A stretch of 64,000 bases of DNA from Corydoras sp. C115 (GCA_019802505.1 JAFMOC010000192.1:474501-538500), one strand, 5' to 3'. Counted from the first letter of the stretch, positions 1 through 12,803 are shown. Translations and numbers: made by a program. The notes: generated by a model not told the origin, from the sequence alone.

Positions 1-1097
1 AAGATAAATAAATGCATATTCAGCTTGTCTAAACTGACTTCATTTAAATGACTTTTAAATGTCTTGCATTTAATCAGTGACTCCTTTACCATGCATTATT
101 AACACAGGACTGTAAATAGAGTATTGATGATCACATACATTTAGGTTTGTATGGAAGTCCCAAATAGCACCGGACATCAAATATAGTATTAGTATTGATT
201 TAGGCTTCTAGTCCACAATTCTAATTGTTTAACAGCTCTCTGAATATATGACTTTATTCGATGAATCATATTTAAACTGATTTACAACTATTTGCCAGGG
301 CAATTCACTAATGTTTGAAACATATAAAACGCCAAACCCCATTGTAAATTTTTAATGACAAATTTCATTACATTTATATTAAGAATTAAAAGAATACATT
401 TCCAAAAGCTCCTATGCCACTTTAGGTTAACGTTAATTATTTTTACTGCAATGATGATTTAATAAAAATCTGAAGATAAATAAAAATACTTTATCTGTAC
501 TTCTTGTATAAAACAGTAATTTGTATCAATTGTATTAACATTAAATTAAAACAATTTTAATTAAACATGCTTTTGAATATATCAAGAATTTTTATTTTAA
601 TTTTCATAAAAAAAAACAAAAAAAAAAAACATTAAATTACTTTGATAAAGTTTTTTTTTCATCCAAGCAGCACAGATTGCACATATCTGGAAAAAAAAGC
701 TTAATCTATATGATAGCTTTTATATAAAATTGAATTAATTGCAACGAGGATAGCAATGCACCTCCTGTGTCTTGTTAAACAAAGGAAAAAAAAGGAAAAT
801 GACTATGAAAATATACACATTAGGATATATATTTAGAACTGAATGCATACTCATGCATCATGCAGATGTTTAAATTTGTAACTAACACTTTCCAGCTATG
901 ATCTGTGATCTTGTGAACACTTTATCCCAAAACTGAACCAAAAGAGGTAACATTTCTGCAAAATATCAAAATTACTTTTGATTACTTTTTAGTACTACCC
1001 AGTATTTATTATACACTACTAAAGTAACCTAAAGATCTGGCCCTTATTTTAAATTAAAATGTCTACATATAATGGCTTAAAAAATGTAAAACCTTAC
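1..1097. other. nudcd1 intron 4, partial (no exon seen)
   Basis: This is very AT-rich DNA with A and T runs and no open frame resembling the next part of NUDCD1. It lies immediately after the exon 4 donor on the minus strand, so it is read as intron. No repeat family was recognised. Confidence 0.6.
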
Positions 1098-4000
1098 TAG
1101 AATTGTCAACTGTAACCCACTCTAGGAAAGTGGAGAAGCCGCTGCCTTTGGCATCATCTGGGTCTTTCTGAATACTCAGCAGCAGAAGTTCAATGATGTG
1201 AACCTCTGTCTGAACATGAGAAATGCTGTGTAGGATGATAAAAGGTTCTGCAAGGTGCTCGCTGAACATAGGCTGTTTCAGAGAAAAGAAAAATCAAGTT
1301 ATTGACATTAACAGAGTACTGTGCTAAACCACAAAAAAAGTTTAAGGACATCCATAGTGGTTCTTTCCCACATGCGCTCACAGGGTTTGCTCATTTTGGA
1401 GTTAAATGCCAGGACAAAATCAATGTCTATTTTCTGACAGGAACATTTAATACTGAGAAAATCCGTATTAGACATTCCCATTGTTATGTCTTTTGAATGT
1501 GGGAGAAAATGCAAAACCCCAGAGTATATTCACTGTCACTCAAATTTAACCTGGTAACTGTGCTTCCACAAAGCCTTTGATTGTTTCCATTTATGCTTTC
1601 TATGCCAAAGTGTTAATAATATGTATTTTGTGGAATTGTGTTAATGTTTTAAAATATAACACGACCAACTTAAACCTCCCCTATTACACAGTGAAGAACT
1701 TGAAGTATTAATGACGACCAAAAGGCATCAAAGTTTTTAAAGCCACCTGAGAAAAAAAAAAAAACAAAAAAAAAAAAAAAACTAAACGCTGTGGTTCAAC
1801 TTGCGTGAAATAATGTTTAGGTCAAGACCTGTTACTGGATGTTAAATAAACATCTCATTGTCTGCTAAACTGTAAGTCACCCATTTTATTTGAAATATGA
1901 CATTTTTATTTTTAAATCTTCATTATAGTGTTGTATTATATTTAACATGTATTAAAACATTTTTTACAAAACAAATAAATGAATAGAAACTAAATAAAAC
2001 TTTGAATTAGATGCACAGGAATAAAAATAAAACATCTGTACATCACATACTGTAAAGTAACTGTGCATGTATGTATTTATTAGAGTAAATATAAGACAAA
2101 GTAAGCAGGCAAACAAGCAATTTGTGGAAGACTTAACACTGTAATACCTTCCTAATTCTTCTTTCCTGTATCTATCTGTCTTTTACCTGCAAATTGATTA
2201 AACTAATCTATCTTTCGAGATGTAATGACTGTTAATGTGCTTTGGAGAATAAATGATGGGTTTCTTGAGAAAAACACACTGCTATTTCCAACAAACACGA
2301 GTCTTTCAAATTAGCAAACAGTGCAGATTTGCTATTTGCACTTAGCCTACATTTTCTCTTTATTTCTAGTTTTAGTGAAGTTGCAGCACATGGCTTTTTA
2401 CACTTCAGGGTGAAATGATTTTTTTTTTTAAAGTTTTGTTGTTATACTAGAGAGGAAAAATAATATAAGGAACACAAAATATAATTCATGTCTAAATATA
2501 ATGAGCTAATTATTTTATCATATTCTTCAAATTCTTCTGTTAATGTAATTAGCAATCAATATTTAGACACATGCTGAATTTGTATTAATACACTGCAATA
2601 AGATACCGTGTGGCACATTACACATGCATTGTTAAAAAATGATCAGAAATAAGGATATAGACAGCAGAACAAAAGACCTTGTATCCAATTTCACATCCAA
2701 AATCCAAAAAAACTTCAAACTTTATAACTATATAAAAATTCTTTATAAATTAATTTATATTTCACTTTATTAAGCATTTTGTGATATCTTACAACTAAAG
2801 TACGTGTATGGAGATGATAAAAGGTTTTAAGGTTAAATAAAATTTTGCTTTTTTTTGCTTTCTATTGTGGAAAAAAAACATTTACAGAAATTTATTAGAT
2901 AGCTGATGTAAATTAAATAAACAATTAAGTAAATAAATTAAATGTACCTACGCTGTTTGCTTGGGTGAGTAAACTTCTTTGTAGCTCACACTGTTTTTTG
3001 CCTCAAACTTAATAAATGACTGAATTAATGTTTTGCTCATCATGTTCGTTTTTCTTTCTAACTAAACTGAATCTTCAGTTTTTGCACCAAGATCCCTTAA
3101 CTAGGATCTTATTGATCTTTGACTTAGGATTACATTCCGGAAAATAAAAGACTCATTCGAAACTTTCAAATGGACTTATTTCTACAATTTACTTGATTTA
3201 AAATAATAAAATGCATATAATGAAAAATAGAAACGTTAGCTCTAATGCTCTGAAGTGCCCCACTGGCAGAGATTAATTCACGGTATGAGGCAGGGCTTTA
3301 ATGTAAAACTAATTCAAATGAGCTCTAGGATCCACCGAGCCTTTATTGGAAATTCAACACTTGCAAATCAATGCAAGATCTCTAGCTTAATAGCAAGAAG
3401 ACAGCTGCAGAAAGTTACACTGATTGAAGATGTTCTGGGGAGTAAACTACTGGACTGTTGTCACAAACAGACTGATGTGATATACTCTGTGGAGCAAAAG
3501 AAATCCTATAGACGAATTTGTGCTTCAAATTACCAGAAAAACATAAAATATTAGATTTACATTCATAATTTTAAATAAAAAAAAATAAATTATCTTAATT
3601 ACAAAAAAACATGAATGCAGATAACACACATATTGCAAGTCAGTGTTTTTGATTGCCGTCTTCCCTTAACCTACATTCAACAAAAAGCCTTCTTTCTAAA
3701 TTAAATGAAATCTGTTTTTTTTATGCAACTTTTGTGTAAAAAAATATTTTAAAAATAATAATTTAATAAATAAAATCGTATGACTCAAGCCCAAAGTAAC
3801 AACTGCAATTTCTTGAATCAGCTGTAACACAGACTTACCAAAATAAATGCATGTTTTCAAAGTAATCATGTACTTGTGATTTAAAAACAGGCATTATGTT
3901 AAGAGATTTAATGAATATTGTAGTTCAGAATTGGTATATAGCATCATCTACAGTAGTTATACTAAATACCCTTTCTTAGTTGTTGTGATGTGATGTAAAT

Positions 4001-6150
4001 GCACCAATTTTACTTTTGTTAAATGTGCAAATGGTTACTGTGCAGTTATTTTTACTGGCTGCAATTATATTGCAATCAATGCAAATAATTGGGATTTGGC
4101 TATTCTGGAATAGTTGTGACAAACCTAGTTCAATGACACACTGATTCTAGTGATATAGTAAATACTAAGATTTAATCATTCATTGATTTACGTTTAGATC
4201 AGACCACCTCCCATTTCTTATGGTATTCCTCAAGGCTCACTTACGGGTCCTTCGGTATTGATTATATGACCTTCAGTTCCACTGTTATGCACACAGATAT
4301 TTCTGTATACCAGCTTCACATAGACTTTCTGCTCAGTTTCTGATGGCCTGACTTGCTTAGCTTATTCTTCAAGTCAGATACACACTGCACAGCAGGGAAG
4401 GTGTAATATCAGTGTACAAGATATTTTTGCACTGGAGAAAAATGTACTGTGGAGAATAATGTGTGGAGCGCTGAATATGGCAATGTTGCATTTAAATTAC
4501 TGGTATTATAAAATACCATATCTGTATACATAAAACATGATACTTTAAATAAGAGTAGAACTTGTTAAAATACATAAACTACCATGAATTGTTACACACT
4601 GTTAAAATGAAAAGCAGTGCAGGTAGAGAATTACAGAATGACTATTGCATTACCCATGACATAACCCTGTGTTGAGGTAAAGGGTTTTAATGTCAGAAAA
4701 GCTTAGTGTAAATGTTTTATTCAGATCCTTAGAACTAAAATACAGTAAGAAAACAATCAGTAGCAAATATACCCTATATACCTTTTTCAGATATGTGATA
4801 TTCACATCACATGAGATTCTGAGTAAGAATGTCGTCGTACTTAACCTTGCACCACAAATTCAACAAAGCAACAATGTATAAGGCTTCCTTTACTTACTTC
4901 CCATTTCATTTGGGAACTATCTTCTCGCTCACTGGTGCGCAACAGAATCAGTCTCCCAGTCCCATCTGAAAGGGCAGCCCATGTAGCTGAGGTCAAACTC
5001 AGGGAGGCGCACAGTGGTTCGCCCTCAGAAGAACTTGGTTCAGAGGTCATGCGAAACACCTCCCGTGGCTTTCCCAATGCGGTGTCCTTTAAACAGTAGG
5101 GAAAAAAAATTGTTACACTGATATCAGTTCTTTCAAAAAGAGAATTTTCCTGAATTTGACAACTATTCCTGTTCAGATGTGCCCTTCACTTTCACTTGAG
5201 CTCAAACCACTGAGAGTGGTGAGGAGTCGGCTGTCATAACATGATAAACACCATCATCCTTTATCACAGGCCTGCTGAGTTTAGTGTCTGGAGCAAAATG
5301 CTGACAGTGCTGCCTGCTTAATGGATACCAAGAATCATTTGTTTCATGTTGCTCTCAGTTTGAGCCACACCATTTTCTACTATTGCTTGAGTTCACACCA
5401 ACCAAAGCCAAGAATCCTCGGGTCATTTGGGACACTGGACCGTGAAGTTAGATGGTCTAGTCGTGGCTTAGAAATGTTAGACCTAAATAAAAACAACAGC
5501 AGCTGACTGACGAAACAACAATTGTCAATTGTTTTAATTTTTATCTTTGATCTAATAATTAATAAAGAAAAAATATTTTTGAATTTCCTCTATGGGGCGT
5601 CACGGTGGCATAGTGGTTAGCATGTTCACCTCTCAGCGCTAGGGATTCCCGGTTCGAATCCCCATCTGGGTGGAGTTTCCATGTTCTCCCCGTGTCCGCG
5701 TGGGTTTCCTCCGGGTTCTCCGGTTTCCTCCCACAGTCCAAAAACATGGATCAAGTTAATTGAGTTCTACAAATTGCCCCATATAGAGTGTGTTTGAGTG
5801 AGTGAGTGTGTGCCCAGCGATAGATTGGCTCCCTGTCCTGGGTGTATCTGCCCAGCGCCCGAGACGTTCTACCCTGGATGGGCATGGGGAACCCCACCGC
5901 GACCCTAATAGAGGATAAAGCGGGTGATGAATGAATGAATTTCCTCTATGTAACTTTGAAATCAATGTATATTCAGAGGACACACAGTCATTAATTCATT
6001 TCATAGAGATTTACCTAAACATCAGCCATAAATACTACAACATACTATACGATAACAATACACACACCATTGCTATAACGTTATAACATAATTTCACATG
6101 ATTTACATTTTGGTGATCAACCTGAGGTCCCCATAATTACAGGGGTTCCC

Positions 6151-6188
<38 letters not shown>

Positions 6189-7427
6189 ACAGGTTTCACA
6201 ATGTGTTATACTTAATTAAAGTAACCTAATCTTGCATGGGTCAGTTTTTAGACTGCTATTAACAATTAAATGTGTGTTTTTATGTAATTTAATATCTATT
6301 AAAAAAATATATATATTATCATTTACATAACCAAGTATTTTTGCAGTTTGTTATTTTTTTTATCTACTTTAGGACTTCTTTAATATGAAAATCTTAAATG
6401 AAAAATCTTAAAGAAAATCTGAATATGAAACAGAAGAAAGCTCCCAGACTATAATGTCTGAATCATCACTATATTAATGGTTACAAACAGAACTGAATTA
6501 CCTGCACCGGTGTACAATAATATGTTCTTGATTTTTTAAAATGTGTAAATGCATGGAATTAATGTAGGTGTACAATGACTGCTGTAATTATACTCTGATT
6601 ATCCCTCTAGACTACAGGGTGTGTATGTATACTCTGAACATGCTGTACAGTATGGGGGCTGCTACTGAAAAGAAAGAAAAGAGAACAAAATGTTGAAAAG
6701 GGAATTACGCAGCAACTCATGTAATTTAATGGTGACTAAAGCTTCTCCGCTGCCCACAGCACCGTTTTGAAATTACTACCCTGATCCCAGGGCCATTAGA
6801 GTTTATCAAGGAAATTTTGCACCTTGTAATAACCCTTTTTAAAAAAAATCTGATGACCCACCTCAGTCACATGCTTGTCCAGGTGATGTGGCTGGTCTGT
6901 ACATGGTTTGTTAATCTCCTGTTCTCTGTTGTCTAATGGTCAGGACCCCACAGACCCCTCCCCCTTCCAACTAAGCTACTAATTAGGTGCTAGATTATTT
7001 TTAGTACTGCAGTGGCACTAATGTGATGGTGTGTTGATGTATTTTGAGCTGATATGAGAAGATCAAACGCAGCAGTGCTGCTTAATTTTTTTTAACTCAT
7101 TGTCACTGCTGTAATAAAAATAGTTTAACAGCCAAAAAATATCCAGCTACCAGCATCCTGTGAGCATTGCTAAATGATTGGAGGGTGACTTATACAAATA
7201 GTAATGCAAAAAAAGCTACTGTCTCTGGTTTTACACCAGCAAAATGAAGCAAACCTGAAAAAGTGCAATGACAGAGGACAGGGTCTTCAAATTATTAGCA
7301 GCATTGAACAACGTACGACAGTGCAACACACACTAACCAATAATCACCATATAAGTGTCACTGCAGTGCAAAATCATCACCCACCCACACACACACAAGG
7401 TGTACTTAGAGCGGCCAGTGTGAGTGT

Positions 7428-7477
<50 letters not shown>

Positions 7478-10198
7478 CATCTAGTGGTAAAGAAATAAAA
7501 CAAAATAAAAAAAAAAACATCTCCAATTTCAGCATGTACAACATTTAGTATTTTTAGCTAAGCAGGTGAGGAAGTCAAGATATACTACAGAGAAAATCTT
7601 ATTCCCAACTTAACAAAATATTAATGACAATAAATAATAAATACTTTTCAGTAAAACCAAACATGAATTATGAATATGCTCAGCAAAATATAATTCATAC
7701 ATTATCTCCCGCTTTATCCTCTAGTAGGGTCACGGTGGGGTTCCCCATGCCCATCCAGGAGAGAACGTTTCGGGCGCTGGGCAGATACACCCAGGACAGG
7801 GCGCCAATCCATCGCTGGGCACACACTCACTCACACAGACACACTCTATATGGGCAATTTGGAGAACTCAATTGACTTGATCCATGTTTTTGGACTATGG
7901 GAGGAAACCGGAGAACCCGGAGGAAACCCACGCGGACACGGGGAGAACATGGAAACTCCACCCAGATGGGGATTCGAACCGGGAATCCCTAGTGCTGAGA
8001 GGCGAATGTGCTAACCACTAAGCCACCGTGCCCAAAATATAATTATTCATTCATTATCTCCCGCTTTATCCTCTATTAGGGTCGCGGTGGGGTTCCCCAT
8101 GCCCATCCAGGGGAGAACATCTCAGGCGCTGGGCAGATACACCCAGGACAGGGCGCCAATCTATCGCTGGACACACACTCACTCACACAGACACACTGTA
8201 TATGGGGCAATTTGGAGAACTCAATTGACTTGATCCATGTTTTTGGACTGTGAGAGGAAACCGGAGAAGCCGGAGGAAACCCACGCGGACACGGGAGAAC
8301 ATGGAAACTCCACCCAGATGGGGATTCGAACCGGGAATCCCTAGCGCTGAGAGGCGAACGTGCTAACCACTAAGCCCGTGCCGCCCCCAAAATATAATTA
8401 ATAAATAAAATATAGTTAAAGAGATAAAGGGTGATAAATACAGTAAGAATTCTTACCAGTGTGACTGTTAAATTGAGCACTCTTCTTTTGCAGTCAATAA
8501 AATAAACACTTTCTTGGTACCAGGGATCAATGTGGAGGTAATTGTACATGCCGAAAGCCTTTAAATGTTCCAGAGTATACTGACTTTCTTTCAGTTTCAG
8601 CTCAGACACAGCTAAAAAGAAAAGCACAACAGAATAATAAACTGCAAGTTGGCATGTAACCAAGTAATCTTCCATTTTTTTTATTTATTTATTTGAGGGT
8701 TAATGCCATTTTGGACGTTTTTGTCATTTAATGGCAGTTTCTGGTTTTATATTTCATTCTTATTATTTCCATCTGTAGTTATTATAAAATACTTGATACA
8801 CTCAATATGAAAAATCCCCTGTATGTGTGAGATACTTGACAAATAAACCACGATTCTGATTGGGATCTACAACTTCCATCAATATCCATCCATCCATTAT
8901 CTTCCGCTTCATCCTATATTAGGGTCATGGGGGGTGGTTCCCCATGCCCATCCAGGCAGATACACCCAGGACAGGGCACTAATCTATCGCTGGGCACACA
9001 CTCACTCACACAGACACACTCTATATGGGGCAATTTGAGAAATCAAGTGACTTGATCCATGTTTTTGGACTGTGGGAGGAAACCGGAGAACCCGGAGGAA
9101 ACCCACGCGGACACGGGGAAGAACATGGAAACTCCACCCAGATGGGGATTCCAACCGGGAATCCCTAGTGCTGAGAGGAGAACATGCCAACCACTAAGCC
9201 ACCGTGCCACCCCCTTCCAACAATATTCATTCATTCATTATCTCCCGCTTTATCCTCTATTAGGGTCGCGGTGGGGTTCCCCATGCCCATTCCAGGGAAG
9301 AACGTTTCGGGCGCTGGGCAGATAGACCCAGGACAGGGCGCCAATCCATCGCTGGGCACTCACTCACTCACACAGACACACTCTATATGGGGCAATTTTG
9401 AGAATTCAATAGACCTTGTTCCATGTTTTTGGACTGTGGGAGGAAACCGGAGAACCCGGAGGAAACCCACGCAGACACGGGAAGAACATGGAAACTCCAC
9501 CCAGATGGGGATTCCAACCGGGAATCCCTAGCGCTGAGAGGAGAACATGCTAAACCACTAACACACCGTGCCGCCTCCTTCCAACAATATTCGTTATCTC
9601 CCGCTTTATCCTCTATTAGGGTCGCGGTGGGGTTCCCCATGCCCATCCAGGGGAGAACGTCTCAGGTGCTGGGCAGATAGACCCAGGACAGGGCGCCAAT
9701 CCATCACTGGGCACACACTCACTCACACACACACACTCTATATGGGGCAATTTGGAGAATTCAATTGACTTGATCCATGTTTTTGGACTGTGGGAGGAAA
9801 CCGGAGAACCCGGAGGAAGCCCACGCGGACACAGGAAGAACATGGAAACTCCACCCAGATGGGGATTCGAACTGGGAATCCCTAGCGCTGAGAGGAGAAC
9901 ATGCTAAACCACTAAGCCGCCGTGCCGCCCCCTTCCAACAATATGATAAACGAAATGAATTAAAAGGTGCATTATCTTTATAATATGAGCTGTAGTGAGG
10001 ATTAAGTACAGAGTGAATCATCAGTGGATTAAGTTCTAAAGTAAATCTAGACCTTTATGTTCTTATATGAGAATGAGTCTCACCTGCATCCAGTTCCACG
10101 TTGTAACATGGGATTGAGTCCAAAGAAAGCCTGTAACTTTCAAAGTTGGGATCCAAGAGGTCTCTGTTCACCTTTAACGAACAGTTCGGAAAAGCCAT
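1098..10198 (-). CDS. nudcd1: NudC domain-containing protein 1, N-terminal exons 1-4 (3' end outside window)
   Basis: Four minus-strand exons with GT-AG borders and matching phases: 10198-10084, 8611-8457, 5086-4898 and 1272-1098, giving about 211 residues. The product begins MAFPNCSLKVNRDLLDPNFE. Later stretches include QYTLEHLKAFGMYNYLH, LSDGTGRL and PFIILHSISH, which line up with the N-terminal half of vertebrate NUDCD1 (CML66). The family's CS/NudC chaperone-like domain lies further on and is not in the window, so the gene is cut by the left edge. The start was chosen because it matches the human N-terminus and follows a GC-richer promoter-like stretch. NUDCD1 is a cytoplasmic/nuclear NudC-family co-chaperone; its detailed role cannot be read here. 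Introns 1 and 2 hold tandem SINE arrays. No frameshift is seen in these four exons. Confidence 0.93.
1273..4897. other. nudcd1 intron 3
   Basis: This is 3.6 kb of AT-rich intron between exons 3 and 4. It holds homopolymer runs (for example A-rich 1750-1782) and no clear transposon. A plus-strand open frame at 3255-3554 has no recognisable similarity and is treated as chance. Confidence 0.6.
5595..5937 (+). mobile_element. V-SINE copy (DANA/Mermaid/HE1-like), full length
   Basis: It starts with a tRNA-like head (box A-like ggcatagtgg, box B ggttcgaatcc). The conserved V-SINE core follows (tggagtttccatgttctcc, tcctccgggttctccggttt), and it ends in a tgaatgaa tail. It is flanked by a 13-bp target-site duplication, aatttcctctatg, at 5582-5594 and 5938-5950. 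It lies in nudcd1 intron 2. Confidence 0.88.
6153..6185. repeat. (GT)n microsatellite
   Basis: Uninterrupted GT dinucleotides for about 32 bp in nudcd1 intron 2. Confidence 0.9.
6850..7410. mobile_element. Degenerate dispersed teleost repeat (palindromic MITE-like)
   Basis: Phrases such as gatcaaacgcagcagtgctg, ttgtcactgctgtaata, atatccagctaccagcatcc and gtgtcactgcagtgcaaaat match a repeat widely scattered in teleost genomes as I recall it. Related fragments occur here at 25550-25660 and 50095-50420. The family name and exact ends are uncertain. Confidence 0.45.
7424..7474. repeat. (GT)n microsatellite
   Basis: About 50 bp of GT repeat with one early interruption, in nudcd1 intron 2. Confidence 0.9.
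7696..8388 (-). mobile_element. Tandem pair of V-SINEs sharing one target-site sequence
   Basis: Two minus-strand V-SINE monomers, 7696-8033 and 8045-8388, lie head to tail. The 11-bp sequence aaaatataatt appears three times: before the first (7685-7695), between them (8034-8044) and after the second (8389-8399). Both have the tRNA-like head, V core and tail. They lie in nudcd1 intron 2, close to exon 2. Confidence 0.88.
8886..9931 (-). mobile_element. Tandem array of three V-SINEs (array A)
   Basis: Three minus-strand monomers, 8886-9213, 9227-9577 and 9591-9931, are separated by the 13-mer cttccaacaatat at 9214-9226 and 9578-9590. The 13-mer also closes the array at 9932-9944. The left flank has the near-identical cttccatcaatat at 8873-8885, so the 13-mer is the target-site duplication. 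The array sits in nudcd1 intron 1. The middle copy carries the variant aaccactaacacaccgtg at its head. Confidence 0.88.
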
Positions 10199-10469
10199 GT
10201 TCCCCGAAAACGAGTTTAAAGAACCTGAAAGAACTAAAGAGCTCGAGATGGAATAAAAACGAAACAACGAATGCGCTGCGAACTGAATGCACGACAGAAG
10301 AACGTGTTTCCTGGAGGATCTTTTTAAACGTAACACTCGCTCAGCCGCTCAGAGTTCTGGGACACGAAGTCCAAATACTGTGCGGATCATAATTACTGCT
10401 AGAAAAACTTCTTATTTGAAACACATTTGACACATTTTCATAACTATAAAATGAGTTTTTGGTTGTTTT
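10199..10469 (-). promoter_or_regulatory. Probable nudcd1 5' UTR and promoter region
   Basis: This CpG-containing, GC-richer stretch lies directly upstream of the nudcd1 start codon on the minus strand and contrasts with the AT-rich surroundings. No clear TATA box is seen. A SINE dimer begins about 280 bp upstream of the start codon and may cap the promoter. In human, ENY2 starts divergently from this point, but no eny2 exon was found here. Confidence 0.4.
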
Positions 10470-10481
10470 GTGTTTAAAGAT

Positions 10482-11180
10482 TCATTCATTATCTCCCGCT
10501 TTATCCTCTATTAGGGTCGCGGTGGGGTTCCCCATGCCCATCCAGGGGAGAACGTCTCGGGCGCTGGACAGATAGACCCAGGACAGGGCGCCAATCCATC
10601 GCTGGGCACACACTCACTCACACAGACACACTCTATATGGGGCAATTTGGAGAATTCAATTGACCTTGATCCATGTTTTTGGACTGTGGGAGGAAACCGG
10701 AGAACCCGGAGGAAACCCACGCGGACACGGGAAGAACATGGAAACTCCACCCAGATGGGGATTCGAACCGGGAATCCCTAGCGCTGAGAGGAGAACATGC
10801 TAAACCACTAACACACCGTGCCACCCCCTTCCAACAATATTCATTCATTCATTATCTTCCGCTTTATCCTCTATTAGGGTCGCGGTGGGGTTCCCCATGC
10901 CCATCCAGGGGAGAACGTTTCGGGCGCTGGGCAGATAGACCCAGGACAGGGCCCCAATCCATCGCTGGGCACACACTCACTCATACAGACACACTCTATA
11001 TGGGGCAATTTGGAGAATTCAATTGACTTGATCCATGTTTTTGGACTGTGGGAGGAAACCGGAGAACCCGGAGGAAGCCCACACGGACACGGGGAGAACA
11101 TGGAAACTCCACCCAGGATGGGGATTCGAACCGGGAATCCCTAGTGCTGAGAGGAGAACATGCTAACCACTAAGCCGCCT
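10482..11180 (-). mobile_element. Dimeric V-SINE insertion (locus B)
   Basis: Two minus-strand monomers, 10482-10827 and 10841-11180, are joined by cttccaacaatat (10828-10840). That 13-mer is the target-site sequence of array A. The dimer as a whole is bounded by its own duplication, tttaaagat at 10473-10481 and 11184-11192 (12 bp with one mismatch when extended left). The first monomer shares the aaccactaacacaccgtg variant with the middle copy of array A. Confidence 0.85.
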
Positions 11181-11200
11181 GTATTTAAAGATGAAATGTA

Positions 11201-12252
11201 TAATTTGATATAATTACGTCACTTTACCTATGTAAATAAAAACAACTCATCTCCATATAATGCATCAGAACAGAGTGCTAATTGTTTTTTTTTTTGTTTG
11301 GTTTTTTTGGGGCTTTATTTTGTTTATGAAGACCTGCTCATTTTCATTAAATTTTATTTGTATAATAATTTATAATAGACGGCACGGTGGCTTAGTGGTT
11401 AGCACGTTCGCCTCTCAGCGCTAGGGATTCCCGGTTGGAATCCCCATCTGGGTGGAGTTTCCATGTTCTCCCCGTGTCTGCGTGGGTTTCCTCCGGGTTC
11501 TCCGGTTTCCTCCCACAGTCCAAAAACATGGATCAAGTCAATTGAGTTCTCCAAATTGCCCCATATAGAGTGTGTCTGTGTGAGTGAGTGTGTGCCCAGC
11601 GATGGATTGGCGCCCTGTCCTGGGTGTATCTGCCCAGCGCCCGAGACGTTCTCCCCTGGATGGGCATGGGGAACCCCACCGCGACCCTAATAGAGGATAA
11701 AGCGGGAGATAATGAATGAATGAATTAATTTGATATAATTACGTCACTTTACCACACTTTTTTATTTACACTTTTATGTAAATAAAAACTACTCATAATG
11801 CATCAGAACAGAGTGCTAATTTCATTTTTTTTTTTTTTTTGGGGTTTTATTTTGTTTATAAAGACGTGGTCATTTTCATAAAATTTTATTTGTAATAATA
11901 ATTTATAATGGGCGGCACGGTGGCTTAGTAGTCAGCACGTTCTCCTCTCAGCGCTAGGGATTCCCGGTTCGAATCCCCATCTGGGTGGAGTTTCCATGTT
12001 CTCCCCGTGTCCGCGTGGGTTTCCTCCGGGTTCTCCGGTTTCCTCCCACAGTCCAAAAACATGGATCAAGTCAATTGAATTCTCCAAATTGCCCCATATA
12101 GAGTGTGTCTGTGTGAGTGAGTGAGTGTCCAGCGATGGATTGGCGCCCTGTCCTGGGTGTATCTGCCCAGCGCCCGAGACGTTCTGCCCTGGATGATAAA
12201 GCTAATAATAGAGGATAAAGCGGGAGATAATGAATGAATGAATGAATGAATG
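11201..12252 (+). repeat. Tandem duplication of a ~526-bp unit, each unit carrying a V-SINE
   Basis: The unit begins taatttgatataattacgtc at 11201 and again at 11727. Each copy has ~185 bp of unique flank (gtaaataaaaac, gcatcagaacagagtgctaat, a T-run, ttttattttgttta) followed by a plus-strand V-SINE (11389-11726 and 11911-12252). The second SINE lacks part of the 3' region before its tail. The flank-plus-SINE block was therefore duplicated together. Confidence 0.85.
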
Positions 12253-12738
12253 TTTCTGTAAGTGTGATTATCATTTTGATTGTCATTTTGCACTGATCTG
12301 CCATTAGGTTCGTACAACTTGAAGTAGATCCTTAGCATTTAAGTAAATTTAAATTTTAAATACAATGTAATATCTTAAAATCAAGGGTAAATACAGTTAC
12401 ATAAACCATCCAGCAGAGTGCAGTCAAGAGCATTCTCTTTTTTTTATTCCACTTAGTCACTCTGCTGTATGCACTAAAGTGGCCAGTAACTGTATTTACA
12501 AACGTAATAAAAATGGGACACTTTGAAAATGTATTTTAAAAAATTGTAATAAGTTAATTTTCTTTACCAAATAAAAATACTTTGCAAAGATATTTTGAGT
12601 TTCTACTAATGAGTTTTTATTATTTATTTATTATATTATTTTATTTCTACCTTCTTTAAACCTGAGGGAGAGCTGAGGTTCATCCATCATTCATTGGGTG
12701 AAAGACAATTGACAGGTCTTTCAAAAGGCAAACATACA

Positions 12739-12803
12739 TATATTTACATTTACATTTAGTCATTTCTTATTAGACACGTTTATCCAAAGCGACTTACAAA
12801 TGA
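12739..12803 (-). mobile_element. LINE 3'-tail fragment
   Basis: tttacatttagtcatttctt and ccaaagcgacttacaaatgag are the reverse complement of the teleost L2/CR1-like 3' tail (ttgtaagtcgctttggata, ctgctaaatgactaaatgta). The same tail occurs complete at 23300-23363. Confidence 0.65.

Noticed and set aside
3255..3554. 99-residue plus-strand open frame in nudcd1 intron 3
   Set aside because: No recognisable family, no splice context, and antisense inside an intron; length is compatible with chance.
8886..9931. CRISPR-like or satellite array because of regularly spaced repeats
   Set aside because: The repeat units are full V-SINEs with pol III boxes, separated by a target-site duplication in a vertebrate genome.
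9059..11101. Many overlapping open frames of 60-117 residues on both strands (FLDCGRKPENPEETHADTG and similar)
   Set aside because: They are translations of V-SINE copies, a non-coding pol III element, and recur wherever the SINE does.
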